Assembly (NCBI GenBank): GCA_930990975.1
Contig: CAKNRR010000007.1
Coordinates: 1-62,665, forward strand
Direction of reading: 5' to 3'
DNA: 62,665 bases
DNA from: an uncultured Clostridia bacterium
Lineage (GTDB): Bacteria; Bacillota; Clostridia; Christensenellales; UBA1242
Shown here in pieces: positions 8,776 through 17,588 of the stretch. The notes beneath the pieces are model-generated. The model ran no database searches. It had not been told where the DNA came from and saw nothing but the letters and a program-made list of their open reading frames with translations. A program made the translations under genes and the position numbers. The stretch's first letter is position 1. Every line of letters starts with the position of its first letter.

Positions 8776-9507
8776 ATGGAAGAGATAAAGACAGTCGAAA
8801 CCATAGAACAAAATGAAAATGTTAATAAAGTGTTAACATCAGTCAGTGATGAATATTTGCGCAAGAAAAAACGCAATAAGATTATCACATTTTCAGCTAT
8901 TTCTTTCTTTGTGCTTGCTTTGGCAATAGTTATTATAACTTTATCTTGTGTTAAAATTGATTTAAAACCATTCTTCATTGCTGACCCAACCAATAATGCT
9001 GAAGTTTATATTGATAACAAGCTTGAATTTACAACAATCGATGACGCTTCAGAACAAGAGTTCTTAGAGATTTATGAAGATTCTTTCAAGACTTCAATCT
9101 TAACTGCTATGTTTACAGGGAAGCTTGGCGATTATGAAATAAATGAAGAAAAAACTTCAGTAAAATTCTATTCTGATACAACAAATGGCTCAGGAATGAG
9201 TGATACTTTAAAGAATAACCTTGGCTCAAACTATGTTCATTTATATTATGGCACTTCTCAACGCCTATATAGTGCAGATGGCTCTCTTTACTACTCAAAC
9301 GCAAATACAAATGAATATCAATTATCGTATAATGATGTTTATTTCAATATAAGCAGTGAGAATCATGAACATGAATTGACATTCTATTTTGGAGCATATT
9401 GTGAAGACGGGCAATACATTTCTCGCCCAAAAGCAAAAATTGTTTCAATAACAATAAGAGCAAACACTTATTCTTTATATAAGTTTGTTACTGGAGTAGA
9501 AGAATAA
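8776..9507 (+). CDS. Unknown single-pass membrane protein downstream of ftsH
   Basis: A 243-residue protein with an acidic N-terminus of about 30 residues, a Lys/Arg cluster, one membrane helix (about 35-58) and a C-terminal domain rich in Tyr, Ser, Thr and Asn that looks like extracytoplasmic beta structure. No motif is recognised. It starts three bases after the ftsH stop, with AAGGGG overlapping the ftsH end, so it is co-transcribed with ftsH and is followed by a strong terminator. Co-expression could mean an FtsH partner or substrate adaptor, but that rests on position only. Confidence 0.75.
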   Translation: MEEIKTVETIEQNENVNKVLTSVSDEYLRKKKRNKIITFSAISFFVLALAIVIITLSCVKIDLKPFFIADPTNNAEVYIDNKLEFTTIDDASEQEFLEIYEDSFKTSILTAMFTGKLGDYEINEEKTSVKFYSDTTNGSGMSDTLKNNLGSNYVHLYYGTSQRLYSADGSLYYSNANTNEYQLSYNDVYFNISSENHEHELTFYFGAYCEDGQYISRPKAKIVSITIRANTYSLYKFVTGVEE

Positions 9508-9527
9508 GAAAATTTATTAAGCGAAAC

Positions 9528-9566
9528 AAAAAAGACTTTATCTATTATAATAAAGTCTTTTTTTAT
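9528..9566 (+). terminator. Intrinsic terminator of the ftsH operon
   Basis: A 14-bp perfect stem (AAAAAAGACTTTAT and complement) with an eight-base loop is followed by a T-run. It starts about 20 bases after the stop of the second gene. Confidence 0.9.
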
Positions 9567-9669
9567 TTAATTTTTTGCTAAATATTAAGCAAACGAGAAG
9601 AGCCGATGGCGAATATAACTTGTTATAAGCAAATGAATTTGTCTAATAGAAATTAAAAGAGGTTTTTTA

Positions 9670-9698
9670 TTGAAAATACTTGAATACTGTGTTATACT
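9670..9698 (+). promoter_or_regulatory. Promoter of the mannanase gene, leaderless layout
   Basis: TTGAAA (9670-9675), a 17-base spacer and TATACT (9693-9698). The ATG at 9705 begins six bases after the -10 box, so the transcript should start at or within a base or two of the start codon. No ribosome binding site is present. Confidence 0.75.
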
Positions 9699-9704
9699 CA
9701 ATAC

Positions 9705-11399
9705 ATGACTAGAGTTAAATTTGTAAATATATTGATAGCATACATTTTGATATTTTTGATGCTGATTTTGAATGGTTCGATTGTGAGAACAAAGACAGAA
9801 GCGGCAAATGGTGACCAAATCTATGAGGCAGAAAATTCTGAGTTTGTGGGCATAGTAAATGAAGATGACACTTGTTCAAATGGACAATATATAAGCATAA
9901 CAGATAATAATTTTGCTGAAAATACTCATGTTTTATTTACACTAAATATAGAATATGCGGGCTTTTATGATATTTCAATTAAAAGTCGCGGCAGCCAGGC
10001 AGAGAAGAAAAATATTGTTGAAATTGATGGGAATCTCATTCAAAAATATTTGATTTCCAAAGCAGATGTTTTTACAGAAATAACATTTGTGGAAGATTAT
10101 TTTTTTGAGGCTGGAGTTCACACCTTTGAAATCTTGCCTTTATATGGCTGGATAAGTATCGATTATTTAAAACTTAGCCAGGCAAAAATTATTGATTATG
10201 ATTATCTTTTCAATGTTACGCAAGGGCTTTCAAATCCCAATGCTTCAAACAATGCTAAGCAATTGTATGCTTTTTTACAATCATCGTACGGAAAGTATAT
10301 AATTTCTGGACAACATACCGAACATGGCTTAAACGACCCAGATTTTCAAAAAATCAAAGAACAGACTGGCAGATTGCCAGCAATTTTGGGACTTGATTTA
10401 ATGCATTATTCATCTATTTTTGATATATATGGAGAATATGGTGAAATTTATTTGAGGACAGCAATTGAAAGTGCTATCGAGTTTGCAGATGTTGGAGGGA
10501 TTACGACATTTTGTTGGCATTGGTCTGTTCCTAAGAAATTTCTAAAAAAAGATGAAAACAATGAATATGTCAGTTTTTGGAAAGGGTTTAGGACTCAATA
10601 TGTTGATATGGATTTTGCAAGTATTATGAGTGACACAACTAGTGAAGACTTTAAGTTGCTAATGAATGATATTGATTTAGTTGCTGAGAGATTGAAACAT
10701 TTGACTGAGCTTGATATACCGATTTTGTTTAGACCACTTCATGAAGCCAGTGGAGGCTGGTTTTGGTGGGGTTCGGGCGGAGCTCAAGCTTACATAAAAC
10801 TTTGGAAAGAAATGTATAATAGGATGACAAATTATCACAACCTAAACAATCTTATTTGGGTCTGGAATGGTCTCAGCAAAGAATGGTATCCAGGAGATGA
10901 TTATGTTGATATAGTTGGGGAGGATATTTATACCACTCCAAAAGATTATGACGAACATGCCGAGCAATTTGCAAAAACAACTGATTATTCTGATGCACCA
11001 AAAATTACTGCATTGTCTGAAAATGGAACACTTTTTGACATTGATGAGGCTAAAAAAACAAATACAATGTGGGCATGGTTTTTAAATTGGCATGGTGTTC
11101 ACACGATACCAGGCGCAGACATGTCAGAAGAATATTCAGAGCTTTCAATGTGGCAAGAAGTATATAATCATGAAAATGTCATAACTTTAGATGAGCTTCC
11201 ATTTCATTCACATGAGGAAGCTGACAAAGATAAGGTCTGTGATGTTTGTGGGGCAGCAATAAAGCCTATTGACAACAAACCTAATACTCCAGATAAAAAC
11301 AGAAATATTATAATTGGTGTCGTTGTAACTTTAGTTGTTTTGTCAATCATTGGGGTGACAATATTTGTTGTGATGAAACGCAAGAAACGAAAAAATTAA
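9705..11399 (+). CDS. Membrane-anchored GH26 beta-mannanase
   Basis: A 564-residue secreted glycoside hydrolase of family 26, which cleaves beta-1,4-mannan. An N-terminal signal segment (about 7-27) is followed by a beta-rich domain (about 38-158) that resembles a CBM35-type carbohydrate-binding module. The catalytic barrel spans about 165-500. The acid/base Glu347 is in RPLHEASGGWFWWG and the nucleophile Glu439 in ALSENG, as expected for the family. After it come a short CxxC segment (about 505-522, 'HSHEEADKDKVCDVCG'), a linker, and a C-terminal membrane helix with a Lys/Arg tail (about 538-564) that would keep the enzyme on the cell surface. It is alone in its transcription unit. The substrate suggests dietary or plant mannan, as in gut clostridia. 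Confidence 0.93.
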   Translation: MTRVKFVNILIAYILIFLMLILNGSIVRTKTEAANGDQIYEAENSEFVGIVNEDDTCSNGQYISITDNNFAENTHVLFTLNIEYAGFYDISIKSRGSQAEKKNIVEIDGNLIQKYLISKADVFTEITFVEDYFFEAGVHTFEILPLYGWISIDYLKLSQAKIIDYDYLFNVTQGLSNPNASNNAKQLYAFLQSSYGKYIISGQHTEHGLNDPDFQKIKEQTGRLPAILGLDLMHYSSIFDIYGEYGEIYLRTAIESAIEFADVGGITTFCWHWSVPKKFLKKDENNEYVSFWKGFRTQYVDMDFASIMSDTTSEDFKLLMNDIDLVAERLKHLTELDIPILFRPLHEASGGWFWWGSGGAQAYIKLWKEMYNRMTNYHNLNNLIWVWNGLSKEWYPGDDYVDIVGEDIYTTPKDYDEHAEQFAKTTDYSDAPKITALSENGTLFDIDEAKKTNTMWAWFLNWHGVHTIPGADMSEEYSELSMWQEVYNHENVITLDELPFHSHEEADKDKVCDVCGAAIKPIDNKPNTPDKNRNIIIGVVVTLVVLSIIGVTIFVVMKRKKRKN

Positions 11400-11543
11400 T
11401 CTGTTCGAAAGATAATTACAAAGATTAATTACAAAAATTAACTACAAAAAAAATAAAAATAAAAAAATAAAAATAAAAAAAATAAATTAAATAAAATTAA
11501 ATATTAAAAAATTTATTAATTTTTAATTTATTATTTTCTAAAT
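11400..11543. other. AT-only intergenic stretch
   Basis: Almost pure A and T with short A-run repeats, between the convergent mannanase and P-type ATPase genes. No gene or clear terminator for the mannanase is visible here. Confidence 0.5.
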
Positions 11544-11583
11544 AAAAAATGCTGTCTACTGAAGTGTAACCGCATTTTTATTT
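11544..11583 (-). terminator. Terminator of the P-type ATPase gene
   Basis: On the minus strand, AAAAATGC and its complement (11572-11579 and 11545-11552) form a stem around a loop of about 19 bases, followed by a T-run. It begins four bases after the stop codon. Confidence 0.65.
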
Positions 11584-14175
11584 TTATTGTTTTTGTAAAA
11601 GGCTTATGACTTTATCTCGAAGCTTATCAATTCGCCGTTTGTTGAGTTTTATAAGCACTAATATGATTATAGATGCGACTATGATAGCAAAGAATGTTAT
11701 CAAAACAGTGAATGAACTTGATGTAATTGAGAATAACTTAGGAAGTCCAATGATAGCTCCTGTAATTGTCAGGAATGAAATTCCCAGTGTGATACCTTTG
11801 AGTAGTGTAAATGGGAAACATAGCGTTGCCAAATTCAAGAATCCTGTATAAGTCAAAACCAATACACAAAGTGTTTTATATTCATCTGGATTTAGTGTTT
11901 GGATAGATTGAGAATAGTTTAAAGCCATGACTATGAGGATATTAAGCAACATAAGCAGAGCTCTAGGTAAAGACCGTTTCATAACTTGAGGTATAAAGTT
12001 TCCTTTGATAGATTTTGTATTTGGTTCAAATGTCAACAAGAATGAAGGTATACCAATTACAAATGCCTCAAGAAGCATCATCATACTAGGTCTAAAAGGA
12101 TAAGGCAGTTGCAAGAATAGTGTTATTATAGTCAATGTTATGGCAAAAAATGTTTTCATAAGGAAAAGAGAAGATGAGTTTTGCACATTGTTTACAACTT
12201 GTCGTCCTTCTTTCACAACAGAAGGGAGTGACGAGAAGTTCGATTCAAGCAAAACAAGTTTAGAGATGTTTCTGGCAACCTCGCTTCCGTCAGCCATAGC
12301 AATAGAGCAGTCAGCTTCTTTAAGCGCAAGAGTATCATTTACACCATCGCCTGTCATGGCTACAACTTTACCTTTATTTTTCAAAGCTTTAATTATAGTA
12401 TATTTTTGTTCTGGAGTGACTCTTCCAAAGACTGTAAATTGGTCAGCCATTTGTTCGACTTCTTTCAAGCTGAAGTTTTCAAGAGATACGAATTTGTCAC
12501 TATGTTCAACGCCAACTCTTTGAGCAATCTTAGAAACAGTGGAAGGGTCATCTCCTGAAATAATTTTGATTTCCACACCATTATCTTTAAACCATTGAAT
12601 TGTCTCAATTGCGTCATCTCTGATGTGTTCTTCAATCACAATCAATGCAAGAAGCTCAGATTTTTTGCCGTCCATATTTTTATCAAACTTTGCATTGCTT
12701 AGTTCACTTAAAGCTAAAACTCTTAAGCCTTTGTTTTGTTGTTCTTTTATAAAATCAAGTTGTTCTTGGCTAATAGGGCAACCAATTCGTGTTGCTGCAC
12801 CTAAAAAGTAGATTTTTTTATTTGATAATTGTGTAATTGAGTATTTTCTTTCGGAAGAGAATTCTGCGATATTTAGTGCTGTAAATTCTTCACTTCTTCC
12901 AAACTCTTTAATCATAGCACTTGAAGTTGCATTTATGGTCTTTTGTACATTTAATATATTTGAAAGGATTTTTTTGATGCTTGTTTTTCTCTTTTTAGTG
13001 TATGTCATAAAGTCGACGACTTTCATAGTACCATCAGTTATTGTACCAGTTTTGTCAAGACATAGGACATTTGTTCGAGCCAGCATTTCAATAGAGTATA
13101 AGTCACGCACCAAAGTTTTCTTTCTTGCAAGTTTTATGACACCGATTGCCAAACTTATTGTAACAAGCAAAAACATTCCGGCAGGAATCATGCTTGTCAA
13201 AGCACCACTTGTATTTGTGATTTGTTCTTTTAAAGTTGAACCTGCTTGCATATATTCTTTAAGGAAAGTCAAAATTCCAATAGGGACAAGGGCAATACCG
13301 ATGTATCTTATAAGTCTGTTAAGGTCTTTAAATAGGTCTGATTGTGGAGCTTTGAATTCCTTAGCCTTTTTAGCCATTTGATAAATATAATTATCTTTGC
13401 CTATTTTTTCAACTCTAGCATAGCATTCTCCTGAAACTATGAAACTTCCAGAGAGAAGAGGCGCGTCAACAGTTTTTTCAATAGCATTTGATTCGCCAGT
13501 CAGCAAGCTTTCATTTACTTCAACTTTTCCATGCACTATTTTGCAATCGGAAGGAATTTGATTTCCATTTTTCAAAATAATAATATCATCCAAAAGGAGT
13601 TGGTCAGCAGGCAAGTCAACAATCTTGCCTTCGCGCATTGTTTTGACAAGTGGGGCAGTAACAATAGATAGTTTTTCAATAGTTATTTTAGCTCTTATCT
13701 CTTGTATAATCGCAATCGCAGTGTTAGCGACGATGACAAAAATGAATATAAGGTCACTATAAGAGCCAACCGCAATCAAAGCAACAGCAATGATAAGCCA
13801 AAGCATATTGAAGAATGTAAAAATATTTTTAGCAAATATTGACCAATATGACTTTGATGATTTGACTTTTGTTTTATTGATTAAATTGTTTGCAATTCGC
13901 TCGTCAATTTGTTCTTTATTAAGACCATAATTATATAGTGTTTCATATCTTTCCACATTTTCAGGCACTGCAGGTTGGTCCTCTTCAGAAGTTTTTTTTC
14001 TGTGGAAAGTAAAAGATTTTTTCAACTTTTCGATTATTCCCAAATTATTTTCATAATCTTCATATGTAAAAAAGAGCATATAAAAAGCATCTACTTGTTT
14101 GCATCTCAAGTATTTATTTTTCGTCTTTAAAACAATTTTATATGAAGCTTTTTGCTCTGCTTTTTTCTTTTTCAT
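11584..14175 (-). CDS. Cation-transporting P-type ATPase, CtpE-like
   Basis: An 863-residue P-type ATPase. It shows the actuator motif LTGES (about 226-230), the phosphorylation motif DKTGT with Asp374, and the hinge motif TGDGVND followed by 'SEVARNISKLVLLESNFSSL'. There are two N-terminal membrane helices, a pair before the phosphorylation domain, and a C-terminal bundle of about six. The membrane motif before the phosphorylation site (MIPAGMFLL) and the overall order resemble the CtpE group, for which calcium uptake has been described; the ion is inferred here. There is an extra N-terminal region of about 110 residues. The start has no Shine-Dalgarno sequence; a promoter lies 12 bases upstream. 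It is divergent from the tRNA nucleotidyltransferase gene. Confidence 0.9.
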   Translation of the reverse strand: MKKKKAEQKASYKIVLKTKNKYLRCKQVDAFYMLFFTYEDYENNLGIIEKLKKSFTFHRKKTSEEDQPAVPENVERYETLYNYGLNKEQIDERIANNLINKTKVKSSKSYWSIFAKNIFTFFNMLWLIIAVALIAVGSYSDLIFIFVIVANTAIAIIQEIRAKITIEKLSIVTAPLVKTMREGKIVDLPADQLLLDDIIILKNGNQIPSDCKIVHGKVEVNESLLTGESNAIEKTVDAPLLSGSFIVSGECYARVEKIGKDNYIYQMAKKAKEFKAPQSDLFKDLNRLIRYIGIALVPIGILTFLKEYMQAGSTLKEQITNTSGALTSMIPAGMFLLVTISLAIGVIKLARKKTLVRDLYSIEMLARTNVLCLDKTGTITDGTMKVVDFMTYTKKRKTSIKKILSNILNVQKTINATSSAMIKEFGRSEEFTALNIAEFSSERKYSITQLSNKKIYFLGAATRIGCPISQEQLDFIKEQQNKGLRVLALSELSNAKFDKNMDGKKSELLALIVIEEHIRDDAIETIQWFKDNGVEIKIISGDDPSTVSKIAQRVGVEHSDKFVSLENFSLKEVEQMADQFTVFGRVTPEQKYTIIKALKNKGKVVAMTGDGVNDTLALKEADCSIAMADGSEVARNISKLVLLESNFSSLPSVVKEGRQVVNNVQNSSSLFLMKTFFAITLTIITLFLQLPYPFRPSMMMLLEAFVIGIPSFLLTFEPNTKSIKGNFIPQVMKRSLPRALLMLLNILIVMALNYSQSIQTLNPDEYKTLCVLVLTYTGFLNLATLCFPFTLLKGITLGISFLTITGAIIGLPKLFSITSSSFTVLITFFAIIVASIIILVLIKLNKRRIDKLRDKVISLLQKQ

Positions 14176-14187
14176 AATCTAATTTAT

Positions 14188-14217
14188 AGTATATAATATT
14201 TATAATAATATTGTCAA
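14188..14217 (-). promoter_or_regulatory. Promoter of the P-type ATPase gene, very short leader
   Basis: On the minus strand, TTGACA (complement of 14212-14217), an 18-base spacer and TATACT (complement of 14188-14193). Only 12 bases separate the -10 box from the ATG at 14175 and no ribosome binding site is seen, so the leader would be about five bases. Confidence 0.65.
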
Positions 14218-14232
14218 CTTTATTACAAATAG

Positions 14233-14253
14233 ATTTGACAATGTTTGTCAAAT
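14233..14253. promoter_or_regulatory. Palindrome between divergent genes, possible operator
   Basis: ATTTGACA and its complement (8-bp arms, 14233-14240 and 14246-14253) flank a five-base centre. The site lies 16 bases upstream of the ATPase -35 box and about 90 bases before the cca start. The symmetry fits a dimeric repressor site, but no regulator is identified. Confidence 0.35.
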
Positions 14254-14342
14254 ATTATACACTAATAAAAATCGTTTTGACTTTTTATTATTAAAAATTT
14301 TGATTTATAATAAAAAGTGCTAGTGTGAATAGAGGGGAATAA

Positions 14343-15581
14343 ATGAATATAGAAATCAGCGAAGATTTGAAAAAGTTGGCTAAAATTTTGCCAAAACCAC
14401 TTTATATTGTTGGCGGTTATATAAGGAATATTTTGCTAGGATTAAGATGTGACGATATAGACTTGTGCTCAGAACTTGATGTCGAACAAATAGAGAAATT
14501 GTTGAAAAACAGTGAATTTAGTGTGAAAATAAAAAGCAAAAGTCTTGGCAGTGCATTAATTGGTTATGGCGATAATGTGTATGAATATACCACACTAAGA
14601 AGAGATTTTTATACAAAAGATGGCAAGCATATGCCAGAGAAAGTTGAATTTATAGATGATATAAAAGAGGATGCAAAGAGAAGAGACTTCACTTGCAATG
14701 CCCTTTATTATGATATAACAAATGAAAAATTGTATGATTTTTATAATGGAGTAGAAGACATAAAAAAGAAAATTTTAAGAACAGTTGAAACTCCTGAAAG
14801 TGTACTTGCAAGTGATGGCGTAAGAATACTCAGAATGTTTAGATTTCAATGTGAACTTAATTTTAAGATAGAAAAAAACACCTTGGCTGTGGCATTAAAA
14901 AATATAGATAATCTAAGAGATATTGCTGGCGATAGGGTAATATATGAAATAACCAGAATTTTGCATAGTCCACAAAAATATCCAGGTTATACAAAACCAA
15001 ATGCTTATATGAAAGCCTTGAATCAATTCAATAAGGCGGGACTATGGCCAATATTTGGAATTGACAGCCCTAAAATAAAATTCAACATGGTCAAAAAAGT
15101 AGAACATAAATCACAAGGATTTTTAATAGATGTCATAGATACAGTAAATCCTATCTCAATATCATATTATTTAAACTTGATTTTGACAAATTCTTTTGGA
15201 TTAAACAAAAAGATGGTTGAGCAATACATAAACATTTTGTCTGGTTATTATGAAGCACTAAATAACCAACAAAATAAGCCATTCTTTTTTAGGTATTTTA
15301 ATAATTTCCCTAACATATACCTTTTGCTTATTCATAAGTCAAAGTACTTAGCCAATAAATATCAATTTTTTTATAAATATATCATATCACATAAATTGAT
15401 AGTTTCAGTTAAAGATTTAAAAATCACAGGTGAAGATATAAAAAATAATTATCCAAATGTCAAACCGCACAGATATAAAGCGATAATGGAAAGCCTTTTG
15501 AGCGATATTTTTGACGGAAAGATAAACAATGATAAAAAGGAACTGATAAAAGCGGTTGAAGGTAAATTAAAATATCTATAA
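14343..15581 (+). CDS. cca: tRNA nucleotidyltransferase (CCA-adding, class II)
   Basis: A 412-residue class II nucleotidyltransferase that adds or repairs the 3' CCA of tRNA. The N-terminal domain has the flexible loop GGYIRN (about 24-29), the two catalytic carboxylates in DDIDLC (36-41), and 'RRDFTCNAL' (117-125) with its conserved Arg-Arg-Asp and Asn. The neck 'DGVRILRMFRF' follows (about 158-168). The C-terminal half is lysine-rich and divergent, and I see no HD phosphohydrolase motif. AGAGGGG lies six bases before the ATG. The truncated tRNA at the right edge already encodes CCA, so a repair role is enough to explain it, though other tRNAs may need the enzyme. Confidence 0.9.
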   Translation: MNIEISEDLKKLAKILPKPLYIVGGYIRNILLGLRCDDIDLCSELDVEQIEKLLKNSEFSVKIKSKSLGSALIGYGDNVYEYTTLRRDFYTKDGKHMPEKVEFIDDIKEDAKRRDFTCNALYYDITNEKLYDFYNGVEDIKKKILRTVETPESVLASDGVRILRMFRFQCELNFKIEKNTLAVALKNIDNLRDIAGDRVIYEITRILHSPQKYPGYTKPNAYMKALNQFNKAGLWPIFGIDSPKIKFNMVKKVEHKSQGFLIDVIDTVNPISISYYLNLILTNSFGLNKKMVEQYINILSGYYEALNNQQNKPFFFRYFNNFPNIYLLLIHKSKYLANKYQFFYKYIISHKLIVSVKDLKITGEDIKNNYPNVKPHRYKAIMESLLSDIFDGKINNDKKELIKAVEGKLKYL

Positions 15582-15644
15582 GAATTTAACACAATCAAAA
15601 AGGATATTAACAAAAAGTTAATGTAAAAATAAAATAAATAAAAA

Positions 15645-15712
15645 ACAGAATAAGTTTTGAAGTGAACCCAAAAATTAAGCTCTTTTAGAAGGTTCACTTT
15701 TTTATTCTATTT
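15645..15712. terminator. Terminator between cca and the vanW-like gene
   Basis: A perfect 8-bp core, AGTGAACC (15661-15668) with GGTTCACT (15691-15698), is extended by A/T pairs outside and has a 22-base loop. A-runs and T-runs on both sides suggest that it works for both convergent genes. Confidence 0.7.
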
Positions 15713-15767
15713 GTTATTTGCAATAAAATTGAATTAATCAAAAACTAACAACTACTATTGAAAGTCA

Positions 15768-17282
15768 CTAAATAATGTTAAATTTTTTCTTTGCGTTTTC
15801 GGTTGTTTGTTTTGTTACTTTTTGAGGAGAAATATATTTGACATTGCTTGCGGGGAGCGTCATACCATCTTCAAGAGAAGCGCTACCTTGGACAATAACA
15901 CCTTGTTGTGCTATATAGTAGTCATGTCTAATTTCTTTTTCTTTAATCAATTTTCCGTCTTTGTAATATTGAATGTATCCCTTAGATTCATAACCTTCTT
16001 GAGGATATTTTAGTCTATAATATTCTCCTTTATACAAAACTTTGTCAGCATATTTGCCTTCTTCATCAGTTATAATTTTGTCGCCTCCATGAGGTAACAC
16101 TTTGACAAGCTCAGCTCTTGTTTTGATTTCAACTCCTTCTTCAAGTGGCTGTCCATAAATTTCTACGATTGCCTCTTCATCCGTGCCATAAGATTTGATG
16201 TAAATAGGGGTTTCAAGATTGTTTTTGAAAATTAAATCAGAATAGCCTTCACTAACCATCGCGTCAAATGATAGAGGCACATAAGATGCAGGCAATGAAT
16301 GATGATTCACTTGCAAAACATCAACATCAGCTCTAAGCAAAGCATTGTATAGAGTTGTTGAAGCCTGACAAACACCTCCGCCAACACCTGAAATATAACT
16401 GCCATTAAAAATGATTTTTGCAGTTTTGTAACCATTAGCGCTTGTTCTTGGTCCAGTGGTTTTATTAAAAGATACTTCTTGTTCTGGCTCAACAACCATT
16501 CCATCAAATGCGCTTAGCGCCTTTTTTATATTGTTTTTTCTGTCATTACTGGATTTTGCATAATTTGTTGAGAATCTGGCTCTAAGTTTGATTTCTTTAA
16601 GCATCAAAGACATATCATTTTCAGGCATTATTTCTTGAAAAGGGATGTTTATAACATAACTATCATAATTTTCTAAAGCCTCATTGATTTCTTGTTCAAG
16701 GGCAATTCTGTCGACTTTGACGCCATTTTCTCCTTCTTGTAAAGTAAACATATTGGTGCTGTTTGGATTAAAACAGATTTTTGCTTCTTGAGGGACTTTT
16801 TCAACTTCTTGTATGATATTTTCTATTTTCTCATCAATGCCACCAAGCATGTTTTGATAGGGGATGTTTACATAAAGCCCTTCATTTTTGATTTTATTTT
16901 CAATTTTCTTCTTTTGAAAAATATTCCCTTCTCGCCCATAATTTATGACATTGTCAAGTGGTTCGTCAAAATTTCCAACAATTTCAAAATCACTGCCTTT
17001 CAAAGTCCATTCTTTATCATCATTTTTAAGCTTAATTTCAATATTATCTTTGTTGTCTGCAAGCTTTTGAGATAAAACACTGCTTGCTTCTTCTTTTGTC
17101 ATACCAGAAACATCAACACCATTTATATGAGTATTGCTGTAAAAAGTGGTTTTGCTGTTTACAGCATCGCCGAAGTAAAATTGACAAAAAAGCAAAAGAC
17201 TTACGGCAATAATGCACACTGCAATCAACCAAAGTACCGATGTTTTTTTTCTGTTTTCAGTTTTAGTTTTTTCTTTACTCAA
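15768..17282 (-). CDS. VanW/YoaR-type membrane-anchored cell-wall protein
   Basis: A 504-residue protein. After a charged N-terminus there is one membrane helix (about 15-37), then two repeats resembling the peptidoglycan-binding/YoaR-like domain (about 45-125 and 130-215). A VanW domain follows (about 235-375) with the signature 'FNKTTGPRTSANGY...GGGVCQASTTLYNA', and then a C-terminal beta-rich part resembling G5-type extensions. Proteins of this type are surface-exposed in clostridia and linked to wall binding; VanW takes its name from vancomycin clusters, but there are no resistance genes here. The start is a TTG with AAAGGAG seven bases upstream. No other wall-synthesis gene adjoins it. 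Confidence 0.88.
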   Translation of the reverse strand: MSKEKTKTENRKKTSVLWLIAVCIIAVSLLLFCQFYFGDAVNSKTTFYSNTHINGVDVSGMTKEEASSVLSQKLADNKDNIEIKLKNDDKEWTLKGSDFEIVGNFDEPLDNVINYGREGNIFQKKKIENKIKNEGLYVNIPYQNMLGGIDEKIENIIQEVEKVPQEAKICFNPNSTNMFTLQEGENGVKVDRIALEQEINEALENYDSYVINIPFQEIMPENDMSLMLKEIKLRARFSTNYAKSSNDRKNNIKKALSAFDGMVVEPEQEVSFNKTTGPRTSANGYKTAKIIFNGSYISGVGGGVCQASTTLYNALLRADVDVLQVNHHSLPASYVPLSFDAMVSEGYSDLIFKNNLETPIYIKSYGTDEEAIVEIYGQPLEEGVEIKTRAELVKVLPHGGDKIITDEEGKYADKVLYKGEYYRLKYPQEGYESKGYIQYYKDGKLIKEKEIRHDYYIAQQGVIVQGSASLEDGMTLPASNVKYISPQKVTKQTTENAKKKFNII

Positions 17283-17588
17283 TGGAATTCTCCTTTTGAG
17301 ATATTGTTTGCATTTTATTCAAAATTATTACATCAAAATCAATCTTATATAAAACATGAGAAGATAAGAAATGAAAGGATGTGTATGAAAAATGAAGTTT
17401 TGTGGTTTTCTTCACAAATTCTTTGTTTCGTGTAGCACACAAACCCTAACTTACTACTTATATGTAATTTAACTTGAAGTTTTAAAATCTTTCAATTGCG
17501 TAAGCAATAATTGCAAAACAAGGAGAGACGCAGACTTGCAAAACAGTGACAGAAAAAGCATGAAATACATAAAGAAAAGGGAAATAAT
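17283..17588. other. Divergent intergenic region with a tiny ORF and a direct repeat
   Basis: This 306-base stretch separates the vanW-like gene from the VTT gene. It holds a possible 16-codon frame (17385-17435) after AAAGGATG, and the ten-base direct repeat TTGCAAAACA at 17511-17520 and 17536-17545. A second tiny frame (17560-17592) overlaps the VTT start. None of these is strong enough to call as a gene. Confidence 0.35.

Noticed and set aside
8332-8993. Two long hydrophobic frames opposite the end of ftsH
   Set aside because: They mirror the Lys/Glu-rich tail of FtsH and the following gene. They lack ribosome binding sites and overlap well-supported genes.
11400-11543. A/T simple-sequence stretch as an origin or recombination site
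   Set aside because: There are no DnaA boxes or inverted repeats of note. It looks like ordinary AT-rich spacer between convergent genes.
15645-15712. T-box or attenuator before the vanW-like gene
   Set aside because: The element has neither the T-box sequence nor a specifier loop and lies at the 3' ends of two convergent genes. It behaves as a terminator.
15768-17282. Vancomycin resistance locus
   Set aside because: VanW-domain proteins are common in clostridia without resistance, and no vanH/A/X, vanR/S or similar gene adjoins it.
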